Below, piece by piece: positions 1-9,922 of a stretch of 64,000 nt of DNA. Made by a program: the position numbers and the translations under genes. Position 1 is the stretch's first letter, and every line of letters starts with the position of its first letter. Source of the stretch: Actinospica sp035493475 (GTDB lineage: Bacteria > Actinomycetota > Actinomycetes > Streptomycetales > Catenulisporaceae); contig DATJIF010000029.1 in NCBI GenBank assembly GCA_035493475.1, positions 1 to 64,000 on the forward strand, given 5' to 3'. The notes under the pieces are model-generated. The model had not been told where the DNA came from. It worked only from the letters and a program-made list of their open reading frames with translations, and did no database searches.

Positions 1-756
<756 letters not shown>

Positions 757-943
757 AGCGGGGCTCCCGTGGGGTCGTGATGATTGGCCGGATGAGGAGG
801 GACGGCCTCGTCGTCCACGGGCTACCAGCTTATCAGCGAATGCCTGCCGGGCCGTCAGCGGGTGCGCGGCGCGCTGACCTCGTCCGGGTGACGCTCGCGT
901 CGGATAGGCTTTCCGGCAGGAATCTTGTTCAGGAGGTGCGGCG

Positions 944-1306
944 GTGGCGGTGCGCGCGGTGCGCGGCGCGATCCAGGTGGACGCGGACGAGCGCGAACTC
1001 GTGCTGGCGGCGACGACCGAGCTGGTCGGCGCCCTGTTCGAGGCGAACGCGCTGGCCCCCGAGGACGTCATCTCCATGGTGTTCACCGCGACCCCGGATC
1101 TGACCAGCGAGTTCCCCGCCCTCGCGGCGCGGGAGCTGGGCCTGGCGGACACCCCGCTGCTGTGCGCCGCCGAGATCGCCAAGGCGGGCGCGCTGCCCCG
1201 GGTGGTGCGGATCCTCGCGCACATCGAGACGATGCGCTCCAAGCAGGAGGTGCGGCACGTCTACCTGGGCGGGGCCGCCGAGCTGCGGACGGACGTCGCG
1301 CAGTGA
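944..1306 (+). CDS. aroH: Chorismate mutase, AroH class
   Basis: A 120-residue monofunctional chorismate mutase that converts chorismate to prephenate, the branch point to tyrosine and phenylalanine. The sequence VRAVRGAIQVDADE at the start and LRVVRI-like and ETMRSKQEVRHVYLGGA segments near the end match the Bacillus subtilis AroH (trimeric alpha/beta barrel) family. The conserved Arg of VRGA and the C-terminal RHVYL are family landmarks. The GTG start at 944 has a strong AGGAGG eight bases upstream. Its stop codon overlaps the GTG start of the prephenate dehydrogenase gene by four bases, so the two are translationally coupled and make consecutive enzymes of tyrosine synthesis. Length is normal for the family (about 120-127). 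Confidence 0.93.
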   Translation: MAVRAVRGAIQVDADERELVLAATTELVGALFEANALAPEDVISMVFTATPDLTSEFPALAARELGLADTPLLCAAEIAKAGALPRVVRILAHIETMRSKQEVRHVYLGGAAELRTDVAQ

Positions 1307-2400
1307 AGACCGCGGTCGTCCTCGGCACCGGGCTGATCGGCACGTCGGCCGCCCTCGCCCTGTCCCGGCACGGCGTGCTCGTGCTGCTCGAGGACCGGGA
1401 CCAGGACGCGGCGCGCACCGCCGCGTCGCTCGGCGCCGGGACCGTGCTGGTGCCGGACGGCCTCGGCGAGCCGGTGGACCTGGCGATCCTGGCCGTGCCC
1501 CCGGCGCACATAGCCCGCACCCTCGCCGACGCGCAGCGGCGCAACCTGGCCCGCGCGTACACGGACGTCTGCTCGGTGAAGTCCGGCCCCGCCGCCGACG
1601 CCGCCGCGCTGGGCCTGGACACGACCGCGTACATCGGCGGGCATCCGCTCGCGGGCCGGGAGAAGTCGGGTCCGCTGGCCGCGCGCGCCGACCTGTTCGA
1701 GGGCCGGCCGTGGGTGCTGACGCCCGCTCAGGACACCCGGCGCGACGTGCTCAACCGCGCGCTGGAGCTGGTCTCGCTGTGCGGCGCCGTGCCGGTTGTG
1801 ATGGACCCGGTCGAGCACGACCACGCCGTCGCGCTGATCTCGCACGCCCCGCACCTGGTGTCCGCGCTGATGGCCGCGCGCCTGGAGCACGCCACCGAGG
1901 AGGCCGCGCGGATCGCCGGGCAGGGGGTGCGCGACGTGACCCGCATCGCGGCCGGGGATCCGGGGCTGTGGCGGGAGATCCTGACCGCGAACGCCGACGC
2001 CGTGGCGGACGTGCTGGAGGACTACGCCGGGGACCTCGCCGCGGTGATCGGCTCGCTGCGTTCGCTGGCCAAGGAGCCGACCGGGCCGGTCGGCGACGCG
2101 GCGACCGCGCAGCTCGTGGACCGGCTGCGCCGCGGCAACGCCGGCCAGGCCAGGATCCCGGGCAAGCACGGCGCGCCGCGGGCCGCCTACGCCACCGTCC
2201 CCGTCGTGATCGGCGACGCGCCCGGCGAGCTCGCCCGGCTGTTCGCGGCCGTCGGCGCGCTGCGGGTCAACATCGAGGACTTGGCGATGGAGCACTCGCC
2301 GGGCCAGAACGCCGGCCTGGTCAGCCTGTACGTGGCACCCGAGGCCGCCGCTAGCCTGGCCGCGCAGCTGACCGAGCGCGGCTGGACCGTGCAGAACTGA
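1303..2400 (+). CDS. tyrA: Prephenate dehydrogenase with C-terminal ACT domain
   Basis: A 365-residue enzyme that oxidatively decarboxylates prephenate to 4-hydroxyphenylpyruvate for tyrosine synthesis. The N-terminus has a Rossmann dinucleotide-binding loop (VLGTGLIGTSAAL) and the family segment YIGGHPLAGREKSG with the catalytic-site His near residue 110. The middle is the all-helical dehydrogenase domain (SHAPHLVSALMA). The last 75 residues (from AAYATVPVVIGDAPGELARL) look like an ACT domain, the usual site for tyrosine feedback inhibition. The start is the GTG that overlaps the aroH stop (GTGA); the reading frame stays open further upstream but that part lies inside aroH. It continues into cmk after about 58 bases. 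Confidence 0.93.
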   Translation: MKTAVVLGTGLIGTSAALALSRHGVLVLLEDRDQDAARTAASLGAGTVLVPDGLGEPVDLAILAVPPAHIARTLADAQRRNLARAYTDVCSVKSGPAADAAALGLDTTAYIGGHPLAGREKSGPLAARADLFEGRPWVLTPAQDTRRDVLNRALELVSLCGAVPVVMDPVEHDHAVALISHAPHLVSALMAARLEHATEEAARIAGQGVRDVTRIAAGDPGLWREILTANADAVADVLEDYAGDLAAVIGSLRSLAKEPTGPVGDAATAQLVDRLRRGNAGQARIPGKHGAPRAAYATVPVVIGDAPGELARLFAAVGALRVNIEDLAMEHSPGQNAGLVSLYVAPEAAASLAAQLTERGWTVQN

Positions 2401-2458
2401 CGTTGTGAGTCGTAGTCGTAGTCTTCTTCTTCAATCGAACTGTGAGTGGGGAGAGCCG

Positions 2459-3148
2459 GTGTCGCAGTACAGGCCGTCGGGCCAGGGGATCGTCGTCGCG
2501 ATCGACGGGCCGTCCGGCTCCGGGAAGTCCAGCACCTCCCGGGGCGTGGCCGCCGACCTCGGACTGCGCTACCTCGACACCGGGGCCCAGTACCGCGCGC
2601 TGACCTGGTGGATGCTGGAGCACGGCGTGGACCTCGCCGACCCGGCCGCGATCGGCGCGGCGAGCCTGTGGCCGCTGCTGGAGTCCGGCACCGACCCCGA
2701 GGCGCCGACGATAATCGTGGACGGACGCCGGGCGGACCGGGAGATCCGGAGCGACGCCGTGACCGAGGCCGTGTCCCGGGTGGCCGGGGTGCCGACCGTG
2801 CGCACCCGGCTGATCGAGTGCCAGCGCGAGTACATCCGCGCCGCGATCGCCGCCGGACCCGGGATCGTGGCCGAGGGCCGGGACATCGCCGAGGTGGTCT
2901 GGCCGGTCGCCGAGACCAAGATCTACCTGACGGCGGATCAGGCCGTGCGCGCCGCCCGCCGCGGCGCCCAGAACGGCGACGACGCCGCCCGCACCCAGGC
3001 CGACCTGGCCCGCCGCGACGCCGAGGACGCCCGCACCACCCGCCCGCTGGACGCCGCGCCGGGCGCCGTCGTGGTGGACGGCACGCACCTGAGCCTCGCC
3101 GAGGTCGTCGCCAAGATCGTGGGCATCGCGGCCGCCTCGGTCGGCTGA
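2459..3148 (+). CDS. cmk: Cytidylate kinase
   Basis: Phosphorylates CMP and dCMP to the diphosphates, linking to the CTP synthase encoded at the left edge. The 229-residue product has a P-loop IDGPSGSGKSS near residue 13-23, LRYLDTGAQYRALTW (substrate-binding segment) and IVAEGRDIAEVVWP, all typical of bacterial Cmk. The GTG at 2459 is preferred because it follows a GGGGAG-type ribosome site and gives the normal length; an upstream GTG at 2405 would add 18 unrelated residues. The leader between tyrA and cmk contains a small low-GC direct repeat (gtcgta, then cttcttctt). Order aroH-tyrA-cmk-der is conserved in actinobacteria. Confidence 0.93.
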   Translation: MSQYRPSGQGIVVAIDGPSGSGKSSTSRGVAADLGLRYLDTGAQYRALTWWMLEHGVDLADPAAIGAASLWPLLESGTDPEAPTIIVDGRRADREIRSDAVTEAVSRVAGVPTVRTRLIECQREYIRAAIAAGPGIVAEGRDIAEVVWPVAETKIYLTADQAVRAARRGAQNGDDAARTQADLARRDAEDARTTRPLDAAPGAVVVDGTHLSLAEVVAKIVGIAAASVG

Positions 3149-3205
3149 GGCCCGCGACTACGGCACAATAGGAGGGTTACTCTTTCCCGCGGTGAGGACC
3201 CTCCC

Positions 3206-4669
3206 ATGTACGACGACGACGCCGAGTTCGAACTCGACGCCCCCTTCGACCCGAGCGAGTTCGTCGACGAGTACGGGAACGCCGAACCGATCGACCTGGA
3301 CGCGCAGGACGGCGACGGGGCGGGTCCGGACGGCGGTCCGCTGCCCGTGCTGGCCATCGTCGGGCGGCCTAACGTCGGCAAGTCCACGCTGGTCAACCGC
3401 ATCCTCGGCCGTCGCGAGGCGGTCGTGCAGGACGTGCCCGGCGTCACCCGGGACCGCGTGTCCTACGAGGCGAACTGGTCCGGCCGCCGCTTCATGGTGA
3501 TGGACACCGGCGGCTGGGAGGTGGACGTCGACGGCCTGGACAAGCGGGTGGCCGAGCAGGCGGAGATCGCCGTCGAGCTCGCCGACGCGGTGCTGTTCGT
3601 GGTGGACGCGACCGTCGGCATGACCGACACCGACGAGGCCTTCGTCCGGGTGCTGCGGCGCAGCAAGAAGCCGGTCGTGCTGGTGGCCAACAAGGTGGAC
3701 AACCCGCAGCTCGAGGCCGAGGCGGCCGCGCTGTGGAACCTGGGCCTCGGCGAGCCGCACCCGGTCTCCGCGATGCACGGCCGCGGCTCCGGCGACCTGC
3801 TCGACGCCATCTTCGCGGCGCTGCCCGAGCAGCCGCCGGCCGAGCGGTACGGCGTCCCGCTCGGCGGCCCCCGCCGTGTCGCCCTGGTCGGCAAGCCGAA
3901 CGTCGGCAAGTCCTCGCTGCTCAACCGGGTCATCGGCGAGGACCGCGTCGTGGTGGACGCCACCGCGGGCACCACCCGCGACCCGGTGGACGAACTGATC
4001 CAGCTCGGCGGCAAGACCTGGCGCTTCGTGGACACCGCGGGCATCCGCCGCCGGGTGAACCAGACGTACGGCGCGGACTACTACGCCTCGCTGCGCACCG
4101 CCGCCGCGATCGAGAAGGCGGAGGTCGCCGTCGTGCTGATCGACGTCAGCGAGACCCTCGCCGAGCAGGACCTGCGGATCATCTCGAAGGTCGCTGAGGC
4201 CGGCCGCGCCCTCGTCATCGCCTACAACAAGTGGGACAAGCTCGACGAGGAGCGCCGCTACTACCTCGAGCGCGAGATCGAGCAGGAGCTCGTCCAGGTG
4301 CAGTGGGCCCCGCGGGTGAACATCTCCGCGAGCACCGGCCGGCACGTCGACAAGCTCGTCCCCGCGATCGAGACGGCGCTGCAGGGCTGGGAGACGCGCA
4401 TCGCCACCGGCAAGCTCAACGCCTTCCTCGGCACCCTCGTCGCCGAGCACCCGCACCCGGTGCGCGGCGGCAAGCAGCCCCGGATCCTGTTCGGCACCCA
4501 GCCCTCGGCCAAGCCGCCGCGCTTCGTGCTGTTCGCCTCCGGCTTCCTCGAGGCCGGTTACCGCCGCTTCATCGAACGCCGTCTGCGCGAGGAGTTCGGC
4601 TTCGTCGGCACCCCGATCGAGATCTCGGTGCGGGTGCGCGAGAAGCGCGGCAACCGGTCCAAGAAGTAG
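3206..4669 (+). CDS. der: Ribosome-associated double-GTPase EngA/Der
   Basis: An essential GTPase for 50S ribosome maturation. The 487-residue protein has two tandem G domains: the first with GRPNVGKST near residue 53, DTGGWEVDVDG and NKVDN, the second with GKPNVGKSS near residue 230, DTAGIRRR and NKWDK. A C-terminal KH-like domain ends in the lysine/arginine-rich tail REKRGNRSKK. The first 45 residues are very acidic (DDDAEFELDAPFDPSEF), an extension common in actinobacterial Der. ATG at 3206 follows GGTGAGGA. It converges with the efeB gene, with only a five-base gap and no obvious terminator. Confidence 0.95.
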   Translation: MYDDDAEFELDAPFDPSEFVDEYGNAEPIDLDAQDGDGAGPDGGPLPVLAIVGRPNVGKSTLVNRILGRREAVVQDVPGVTRDRVSYEANWSGRRFMVMDTGGWEVDVDGLDKRVAEQAEIAVELADAVLFVVDATVGMTDTDEAFVRVLRRSKKPVVLVANKVDNPQLEAEAAALWNLGLGEPHPVSAMHGRGSGDLLDAIFAALPEQPPAERYGVPLGGPRRVALVGKPNVGKSSLLNRVIGEDRVVVDATAGTTRDPVDELIQLGGKTWRFVDTAGIRRRVNQTYGADYYASLRTAAAIEKAEVAVVLIDVSETLAEQDLRIISKVAEAGRALVIAYNKWDKLDEERRYYLEREIEQELVQVQWAPRVNISASTGRHVDKLVPAIETALQGWETRIATGKLNAFLGTLVAEHPHPVRGGKQPRILFGTQPSAKPPRFVLFASGFLEAGYRRFIERRLREEFGFVGTPIEISVRVREKRGNRSKK

Positions 4670-4674
4670 CGCGG

Positions 4675-5928
4675 CTAGCCGAGCAGACCGCTCGCGTACC
4701 AGTCGTTCGCGTCGGCGACGCCGGGCAGGGCGTAGAAGTAGCCGCCGCCGAACGGCTGGACGTAGTCGATCAGCGGCTCGCCGATCAGCCGCTTCTGCAC
4801 GGTCTCGAACTGCCGCTCGACGTCCTGGTTGTAGGCCACGAAGATGTGCCCGGCCTGGATGTCGCCGTTCTGGTCGAGGCCGAGGTCGTAGTTGTAGGAG
4901 CGGCGGATCAGGCGCTGGTTCGCGGTGGCCGGGGTGCGCGGGTTGGCCAGCCGGATGTGCGAGTCGAGCGGGATCACGTCGCCGTTCGGGTCGGCGGCGT
5001 AGTCCGGCGTGTCGGTCTCGCTGTTGCCGTCGAGCGGGGCGCCGGAGTCGCGGCGGCGGCCGAACATGTTCTCCTGCTCGTTGATCGAGACCCGGTCCCA
5101 GAACTCGACGAGCATCCTGATCAGCCGCACGACCTGGTAGCTGCCGCCCCTGGCCCAGGCCGGTTCGCCGCTCGCGGCCCAGACCAGGTCGGCGGCCAGC
5201 GAGCCGGTCGGGTTGGCGGTGCCGTCCTTGAAGCCGAGCAGGTTGCGCGGGGTGCCGGAGGGGCGCGGCGGGGAGTTGTAGCCCTCGATCTTCCAGCGCA
5301 GCTGCATGGCGCCGCGGGTGTGCTTGGCGATGTCGCGGATCGCATGGTGGATGGTGTCGGGGTGGTTGGCGCACAGCTGCAGGCTCAGGTCGCCGTGCAT
5401 CCACGCCGGGTCCGGCGAGTCGTTCGGGAAGACCGTCATCGGCTTGAGCTTCGCGGGCTTGAGCGAGGCGAGGCCGTAGCGGTCGTCGAACAGGCTGGAA
5501 CCGAGGCCGAGGGTGACGGTCAGCCCGTCGGCGGGCACGTCGGGGCCGAGCACGTCGCTGTCCGACGGCGGCTGGCCGATCCCCAGGTTCGCCGGGGCGC
5601 CGCCCGCGGTCAGGTAGCGGGCCCGCGCCGTGAGCGTCTTCATCAGGCTTATGAGATCGGCCTTGGACGCGGCCGTCGAGTTGAACGCGGCGAAACAGGA
5701 GAACGGCTGCTTCACGCCGGGCGCCGGGGTCAGCACGCCGGACTGGTTGGCGCCGTGGAAGGGGTACGACTCGGCGGTGGTGACCTGGCCGGTGTCCGCG
5801 GCGTCGGCGTCCGCGTGGGCCCCGCCGATCAGCACGCCGCCGGTCACGGCCGTGCCCACGGCGCCCGCCGCCGCGCCGCGCAGGAAGCTGCGGCGGTTGA
5901 AGGGGCAGCCTGATTCGTTCTCTGACAT
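4675..5928 (-). CDS. efeB: Deferrochelatase/peroxidase EfeB (Dyp-type), Tat-exported
   Basis: A heme-dependent Dyp-type peroxidase exported folded by the Tat pathway (NRRSFLRG near residues 11-18, followed by an Ala/Gly-rich hydrophobic stretch). The 417-residue protein has the Dyp signature GFKDGTANPTG near residue 231, with the catalytic Asp, and the likely proximal heme His in DSHIRLANPR near residue 322. In EfeUOB systems EfeB is thought to oxidise Fe(II) or release iron from heme before uptake. It lies 25 bases downstream of the fused efeUO gene on the same strand, so the two form one operon under the iron box at 8030-8048. Length and motifs are normal. Confidence 0.93.
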   Translation of the reverse strand: MSENESGCPFNRRSFLRGAAAGAVGTAVTGGVLIGGAHADADAADTGQVTTAESYPFHGANQSGVLTPAPGVKQPFSCFAAFNSTAASKADLISLMKTLTARARYLTAGGAPANLGIGQPPSDSDVLGPDVPADGLTVTLGLGSSLFDDRYGLASLKPAKLKPMTVFPNDSPDPAWMHGDLSLQLCANHPDTIHHAIRDIAKHTRGAMQLRWKIEGYNSPPRPSGTPRNLLGFKDGTANPTGSLAADLVWAASGEPAWARGGSYQVVRLIRMLVEFWDRVSINEQENMFGRRRDSGAPLDGNSETDTPDYAADPNGDVIPLDSHIRLANPRTPATANQRLIRRSYNYDLGLDQNGDIQAGHIFVAYNQDVERQFETVQKRLIGEPLIDYVQPFGGGYFYALPGVADANDWYASGLLG

Positions 5929-5953
5929 GGTGGATGACCTTCGATCGTGGGAG

Positions 5954-8023
5954 TCAGGACGCGGACGGCGGGACTTCGAGCAGGTCCGGCACCGAGGCCA
6001 GGGTTTCCAGCAGCGCGCCGATCGCCGCGTCCACCTTCTGCCGGCTCGCCAGCGGGGTGGCGGCGAGCGGCTGCCACTGCCCGTTCACCTTCGCGGCGTC
6101 CAGCGCCTGGTCGAGCGTGGCCAGTTGGGCGTCGGCGGTCTCGGTGAGGCCGGGGGAGCGGGCGTCGATCAGCGCGCCGAGTTCGGCGAGCACGACCTTG
6201 TCGACCTGCGTGTCGGCGTACGTCATGGCGTACGCGGCTCCGGCGCCCTCGTCGTCGATCCCGGACAGGTGGTCGCGGATCGCGTCCTCGATGATCTCGT
6301 GCGCGCGGATCGGCAGGTTGGTGGGGTCTCCGGCGATGTCGTCGGTGGTCAGGGTCTTCTGCACGGTGCTGATCTCGCTGCTGAGCTTGTCGACCACCGG
6401 CAGCAGTTGCGCGGCGCCCTGGCCGTGGTAGAGCCCGTATTCGATGCGGTGCAGTCCGGTGAAGCCGGGGTCGTTCACGCCCTGCTCCAGGCCGTCCGGC
6501 AGTCCGTCCACCGCGACACCGGCGTCCCCGAAGCTGTCGTACGAGGCGCCGACCTTCTCCCAGGTCAGCTGCGCGGCGAGCCAGTCGGCCTCGGCGGCGG
6601 GGATGTTGTTCGCGGCGATGTCCGCACGCAGCTTCGCGATCTGCGTCTGCAACGTGGCCAGGTCGGCGGCCGCGTACTTCTGGTACTGCGTGTTCGGGCC
6701 GGTGAGTTCGGCGAGCGTGACCGGCTTGAAGGCGAGCGGCGCGTTCGCGGAGGAGCCGCCGGTCACCTGCACCGTCGCCGAGGTCACCGCGGAGCCCGAG
6801 TTCATCAGGCAGCGGAAGGTGTACGAGCCGGATCCGAGCGTCGCGGTCATCGAGGCGGTGGTGGCCGGGCCGAGCGTCTCGATCTCGCCGACGATCGCGC
6901 CCGCGGCGTTGACGAGGTTGATCTCCCCGGCCTTGCCCGACTCGTTGTCGACGTCGAAGGTCTGCGTCCCGCTCGCCGCCGAACTCCAGCCCGGTGCGCA
7001 GGCGGATCCCGTCACCTTCACGGTCGTCGTGGACGCGGTCGCCGCTGCTGGCAAGGCGGCGATCGTCACGCCTGCTGCCAGCGCGGGCACCACGATGAGC
7101 ACCCCGGCCACCGTCCACGGGCGGTTTCCGGCCAACTGCTGCCAACGTCCGGCCGGTGCGGGCTCTTCCGTCGCCGCGGCCGGGGCGGGTGCGGCGCTGC
7201 CCGCCCTGAGGAACAGCGGGATGACCACGAGGAGGTAGCCGACCCACGCCACGACCTGAAGCACGGTCAGCTTCGGCGCGAGGTCGGTGACGCCGGTGAT
7301 GATCGAGACCCACCAGGAGTTCGGGTCGATGTGCGCCGTCAGGTCGAAGGCGATCCACTGCTGGCCCGGCAGCAGCCCGGCCTCCTGCAGGTCGCCGAGC
7401 CCGTACGCGAGCACGCCCGCCGCGATCACGATGAGCAGGATCGCCGTGCGGCTGAAGAAGACCCCGATGTTGATCCGCACCGCGCGCCGGTAGAGCAGCC
7501 AGCACAGCACGATCGCCGCCGCGAGGCCGAGGCCCGCGCCGACCAGCGGCGAGATGGTCGAGCCCGAGGCCTTGACCGCCGTCCACATGAACAGCGTCGT
7601 CTCCAGCCCCTCGCGCCCGACGGCCAGGAACGCGGTCAGCGTCAGCGCCCCCGCGCCGAGCACCGCCGCGCGCCGCACCTCGCCGCGCAGGTGCGCCGAC
7701 AGCGTCGCCGCCGTGCGCCGCATCCAGAAGACCATGCCGGTGACCAGCCCGACCGCGAGCACGCTGAGGATGCCGCCGACCGCCTGCTGCGCGCGCGAGG
7801 ACAGCACGCTGGTCGAGTACGTCAGCACCGCCGCGAAGGCCCCGGAGAGCATCACCGCGCCCAGCACGCCGAACCACACCGGCGCGGTCGAGACCCGCCC
7901 GTCCTCCCCGTCCCCGCCCCCGGCCTTGCGGAGCGCGGCGAGCAGGATGCTGACCACCAGCCCCGCTTCCAGCCCCTCCCGCAAACCGATCAACAGGTTC
8001 GGTGCAGCCTCAGCCCAAGTCAT
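5954..8023 (-). CDS. Fused iron permease EfeU and periplasmic-type EfeO (cupredoxin plus M75)
   Basis: A 689-residue fusion of two components that are separate in E. coli. The N-terminal ~270 residues are an FTR1/EfeU permease with about seven membrane helices and the two REGLE iron-binding motifs (GLREGLEAGL near the start and GREGLETTLF further on). After a last helix comes an extracytoplasmic EfeO part: a cupredoxin-like segment (CAPGW ... FRCLMNSG) and an M75/imelysin domain with the HxxE motif (LHRIEYGLYHG, about residue 524). ATG at 8023 is chosen; seven codons more are open upstream but would overlap the iron box. EfeB follows after 25 bases. Function: ferrous/ferric iron import. The fusion is reported in actinobacteria; topology here is inferred. 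Confidence 0.9.
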   Translation of the reverse strand: MTWAEAAPNLLIGLREGLEAGLVVSILLAALRKAGGGDGEDGRVSTAPVWFGVLGAVMLSGAFAAVLTYSTSVLSSRAQQAVGGILSVLAVGLVTGMVFWMRRTAATLSAHLRGEVRRAAVLGAGALTLTAFLAVGREGLETTLFMWTAVKASGSTISPLVGAGLGLAAAIVLCWLLYRRAVRINIGVFFSRTAILLIVIAAGVLAYGLGDLQEAGLLPGQQWIAFDLTAHIDPNSWWVSIITGVTDLAPKLTVLQVVAWVGYLLVVIPLFLRAGSAAPAPAAATEEPAPAGRWQQLAGNRPWTVAGVLIVVPALAAGVTIAALPAAATASTTTVKVTGSACAPGWSSAASGTQTFDVDNESGKAGEINLVNAAGAIVGEIETLGPATTASMTATLGSGSYTFRCLMNSGSAVTSATVQVTGGSSANAPLAFKPVTLAELTGPNTQYQKYAAADLATLQTQIAKLRADIAANNIPAAEADWLAAQLTWEKVGASYDSFGDAGVAVDGLPDGLEQGVNDPGFTGLHRIEYGLYHGQGAAQLLPVVDKLSSEISTVQKTLTTDDIAGDPTNLPIRAHEIIEDAIRDHLSGIDDEGAGAAYAMTYADTQVDKVVLAELGALIDARSPGLTETADAQLATLDQALDAAKVNGQWQPLAATPLASRQKVDAAIGALLETLASVPDLLEVPPSAS

Positions 8024-8029
8024 ACGAAC

Positions 8030-8048
8030 TAAGGTAAGGCACACCTAA
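8030..8048 (-). promoter_or_regulatory. DtxR/IdeR-type iron box
   Basis: Read on the minus strand the 19 bases are TTAGGTGTGCCTTACCTTA. They agree with the IdeR/DtxR consensus TTAGGTTAGGCTAACCTAA at 15 of 19 positions, including both TTAGG and ACCT half-sites. The box ends seven bases before the efeUO start codon, so a bound iron-loaded repressor would block transcription or the start of the message. This fits iron repression of the uptake operon. It could also influence the divergent gene starting at 8176. Confidence 0.85.
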
Positions 8049-8175
8049 TATAGTCACGCAAGGGGGTGTGCGATCTTGCGCCCCTCTTGATGCGAACCGG
8101 GGCCGGGTGCCGCAGGCTGGAACCCGAAGGAAGGACCGCGTCGTGACCGGACCGCGCAGGTAGAGGAGCCCAGCC

Positions 8176-9885
8176 ATGCCAATGCTGACTTCCGTCAACG
8201 TCGGCATGCCGCGCGATCATGCGTGGAGCGGCCGGACCGTCTACACCGGGGCGTGGAAGGAGCCGGTCGCGGGGGCGCGGATGGTCCGGCGGCTGGGCAT
8301 GGAGGGCGACGGCCAGGGCGACACGGTCGGGCACGGCGGACCGAACCGCGCCGTCCTGGTCTACCAGCTCGAGTCGTACGCGCACTGGCGCGAGCACCTC
8401 GGCCGTCCGGACGTCAGCCCGGGCATGCTCGCCGAGAATCTCACCGTGGACGGGCTGAGCGACCACGAGGTCTGCATCGGCGACCGCTACCGGATCGGCG
8501 AGGCGGAGTTCGAGGTCAGCCAGCCGCGCGTGACGTGCTTCCGGGCCGGACTGCGCCTCGGCCGACCCGACATCGCCGCGCTGCTGGTCGCGCACCGGCG
8601 CCCCGGCTTCTACATGCGCGTGGTCACCGAGGGCAGGGTTGCCGCCGGTGACACCGTCGTGCGCACCATGACCGGCCCGGGCAAGGTGAGCGTCGCCGCC
8701 GTGGACGCGCTGCTCTATCTGCCCGACCCCGACCCGGAGACGCTGCGCCGGGCGGTGGCGATTCCGGCGCTCAGCCCAGGATGGCGCACGTCGCTCCAGG
8801 AACTGCTGGACGCCGCCGAGCATCCCCGCGCCGCCGCGCCGACCGAACCCGCCTGGCCGGGATTCCGCGCGATGCGTGTCGCGGACGTCGTCGCCGAGAG
8901 CCCGACCGTGACATCGTTCTACCTTGCCGCGCCCGATGCCGGAGCCCTGCCGGCGGCGAGCCCCGGCCAATACCTCACCATCCGGTTGCCCGAGCCCGGC
9001 CCGAACGCCGTGCGCAGCTACTCGTTGTCGGGCAACGCCACCGGCGACTCGTACCGGATCAGCGTCAAGTGCGAGTCGCACGGCGAAGTCAGCCGCTATC
9101 TGCACGACCACGTCCGCCCAGGCGACACGCTCGAGGTGGCCGCGCCGCGTGGCGAGTTCGTGCTCGATGAAGGATCGATGTCCGCACCGATCCTGCTGAT
9201 CTCCGCAGGGGTCGGAATCACCCCCGTCCTCGCCATGCTCCACCAACTCGCGGACGATTCGAGCGCTCGGCCGATCTGGTGGCTGCACGCGGCGCGCACG
9301 CCCGAGCAACTCGCCTTCGGCCCGGAGACGCGAGCCCTCCTCGACAGACTTCCCGCAGCCCACGCCGTCACATACTTCAGCGCCGCTCGGGACGGAGCCC
9401 GACGACTCGACGCGCAAGCCGTTCAGGAACTCCACCTGCCCACCGACGCGATCGCCTACATCTGCGGCCCCGACGGGTTCATGTCCGACATCCAAGCCGC
9501 CCTGCTCACCTGCGGCCTCGATCCGGCGAACATCCGTACCGAGGCCTTCGGATCCCGCTCCGCGATCAATCCCGGACTCGTCGGCGAACCCGAGCACCAC
9601 CCGCACCTGCCCGCCGGCCCTCCCGGCACCGGCCCGACGATCACCTTCGCACGCAGCGGAATCACCGCCCCCTTCGACGAGTCCGTCCGGACGATCCTGG
9701 AGTTCGCAGAGGCCTGCGACATTCCGGCCCGCTGGCAGTGCCGCACCGGCGTATGCCGCACCTGTGAGACCGGACTCCTGGCCGGAACCGTCGCCTACCA
9801 GCCCACCCCGCTCGACACACCGCGGCCCGGGACGATGCTGCCGTGCTGCTCACGTCCCGAAAACGACGTGGTGCTGGACATGTGA
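8176..9885 (+). CDS. MOSC domain fused to ferredoxin-type FAD reductase with 2Fe-2S domain
   Basis: A 569-residue three-part protein. Residues 1-175 form a MOSC domain (GHGGPNRAVLVYQLESYAHW, then QPRVTCFRAGLRLG with a conserved Cys), a family that handles molybdenum-cofactor sulfur. Residues ~230-470 are an FNR-like reductase with the FAD motif RSYSLSG near residue 281 and the NAD-binding segment LLISAGVGITPVLAML. The last 90 residues are a plant-type 2Fe-2S ferredoxin (WQCRTGVCRTCETG near 521 and a final Cys in MLPCCS). The layout matches YiiM-type MOSC proteins joined to a phthalate-dioxygenase-reductase-like module. It may reduce N-hydroxylated substrates or feed an oxygenase; the substrate is unknown. 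ATG 8176 follows GAGG. Confidence 0.85.
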   Translation: MPMLTSVNVGMPRDHAWSGRTVYTGAWKEPVAGARMVRRLGMEGDGQGDTVGHGGPNRAVLVYQLESYAHWREHLGRPDVSPGMLAENLTVDGLSDHEVCIGDRYRIGEAEFEVSQPRVTCFRAGLRLGRPDIAALLVAHRRPGFYMRVVTEGRVAAGDTVVRTMTGPGKVSVAAVDALLYLPDPDPETLRRAVAIPALSPGWRTSLQELLDAAEHPRAAAPTEPAWPGFRAMRVADVVAESPTVTSFYLAAPDAGALPAASPGQYLTIRLPEPGPNAVRSYSLSGNATGDSYRISVKCESHGEVSRYLHDHVRPGDTLEVAAPRGEFVLDEGSMSAPILLISAGVGITPVLAMLHQLADDSSARPIWWLHAARTPEQLAFGPETRALLDRLPAAHAVTYFSAARDGARRLDAQAVQELHLPTDAIAYICGPDGFMSDIQAALLTCGLDPANIRTEAFGSRSAINPGLVGEPEHHPHLPAGPPGTGPTITFARSGITAPFDESVRTILEFAEACDIPARWQCRTGVCRTCETGLLAGTVAYQPTPLDTPRPGTMLPCCSRPENDVVLDM

Positions 9886-9922
9886 CACTCGCTATCGTGC
9901 GGGAAACCGAAGGGGGGGCGCC

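Noticed and set aside
925..1302. Open frame that would fuse an N-terminal extension to prephenate dehydrogenase
   Set aside because: The extension has no family match and lies over aroH in another frame; the GTGA overlap gives a proper TyrA start.
5844..7877. Long open frame overlapping efeUO in another frame
   Set aside because: Arg/Gly-rich product without motifs, whereas the efeUO frame has REGLE and HxxE motifs.
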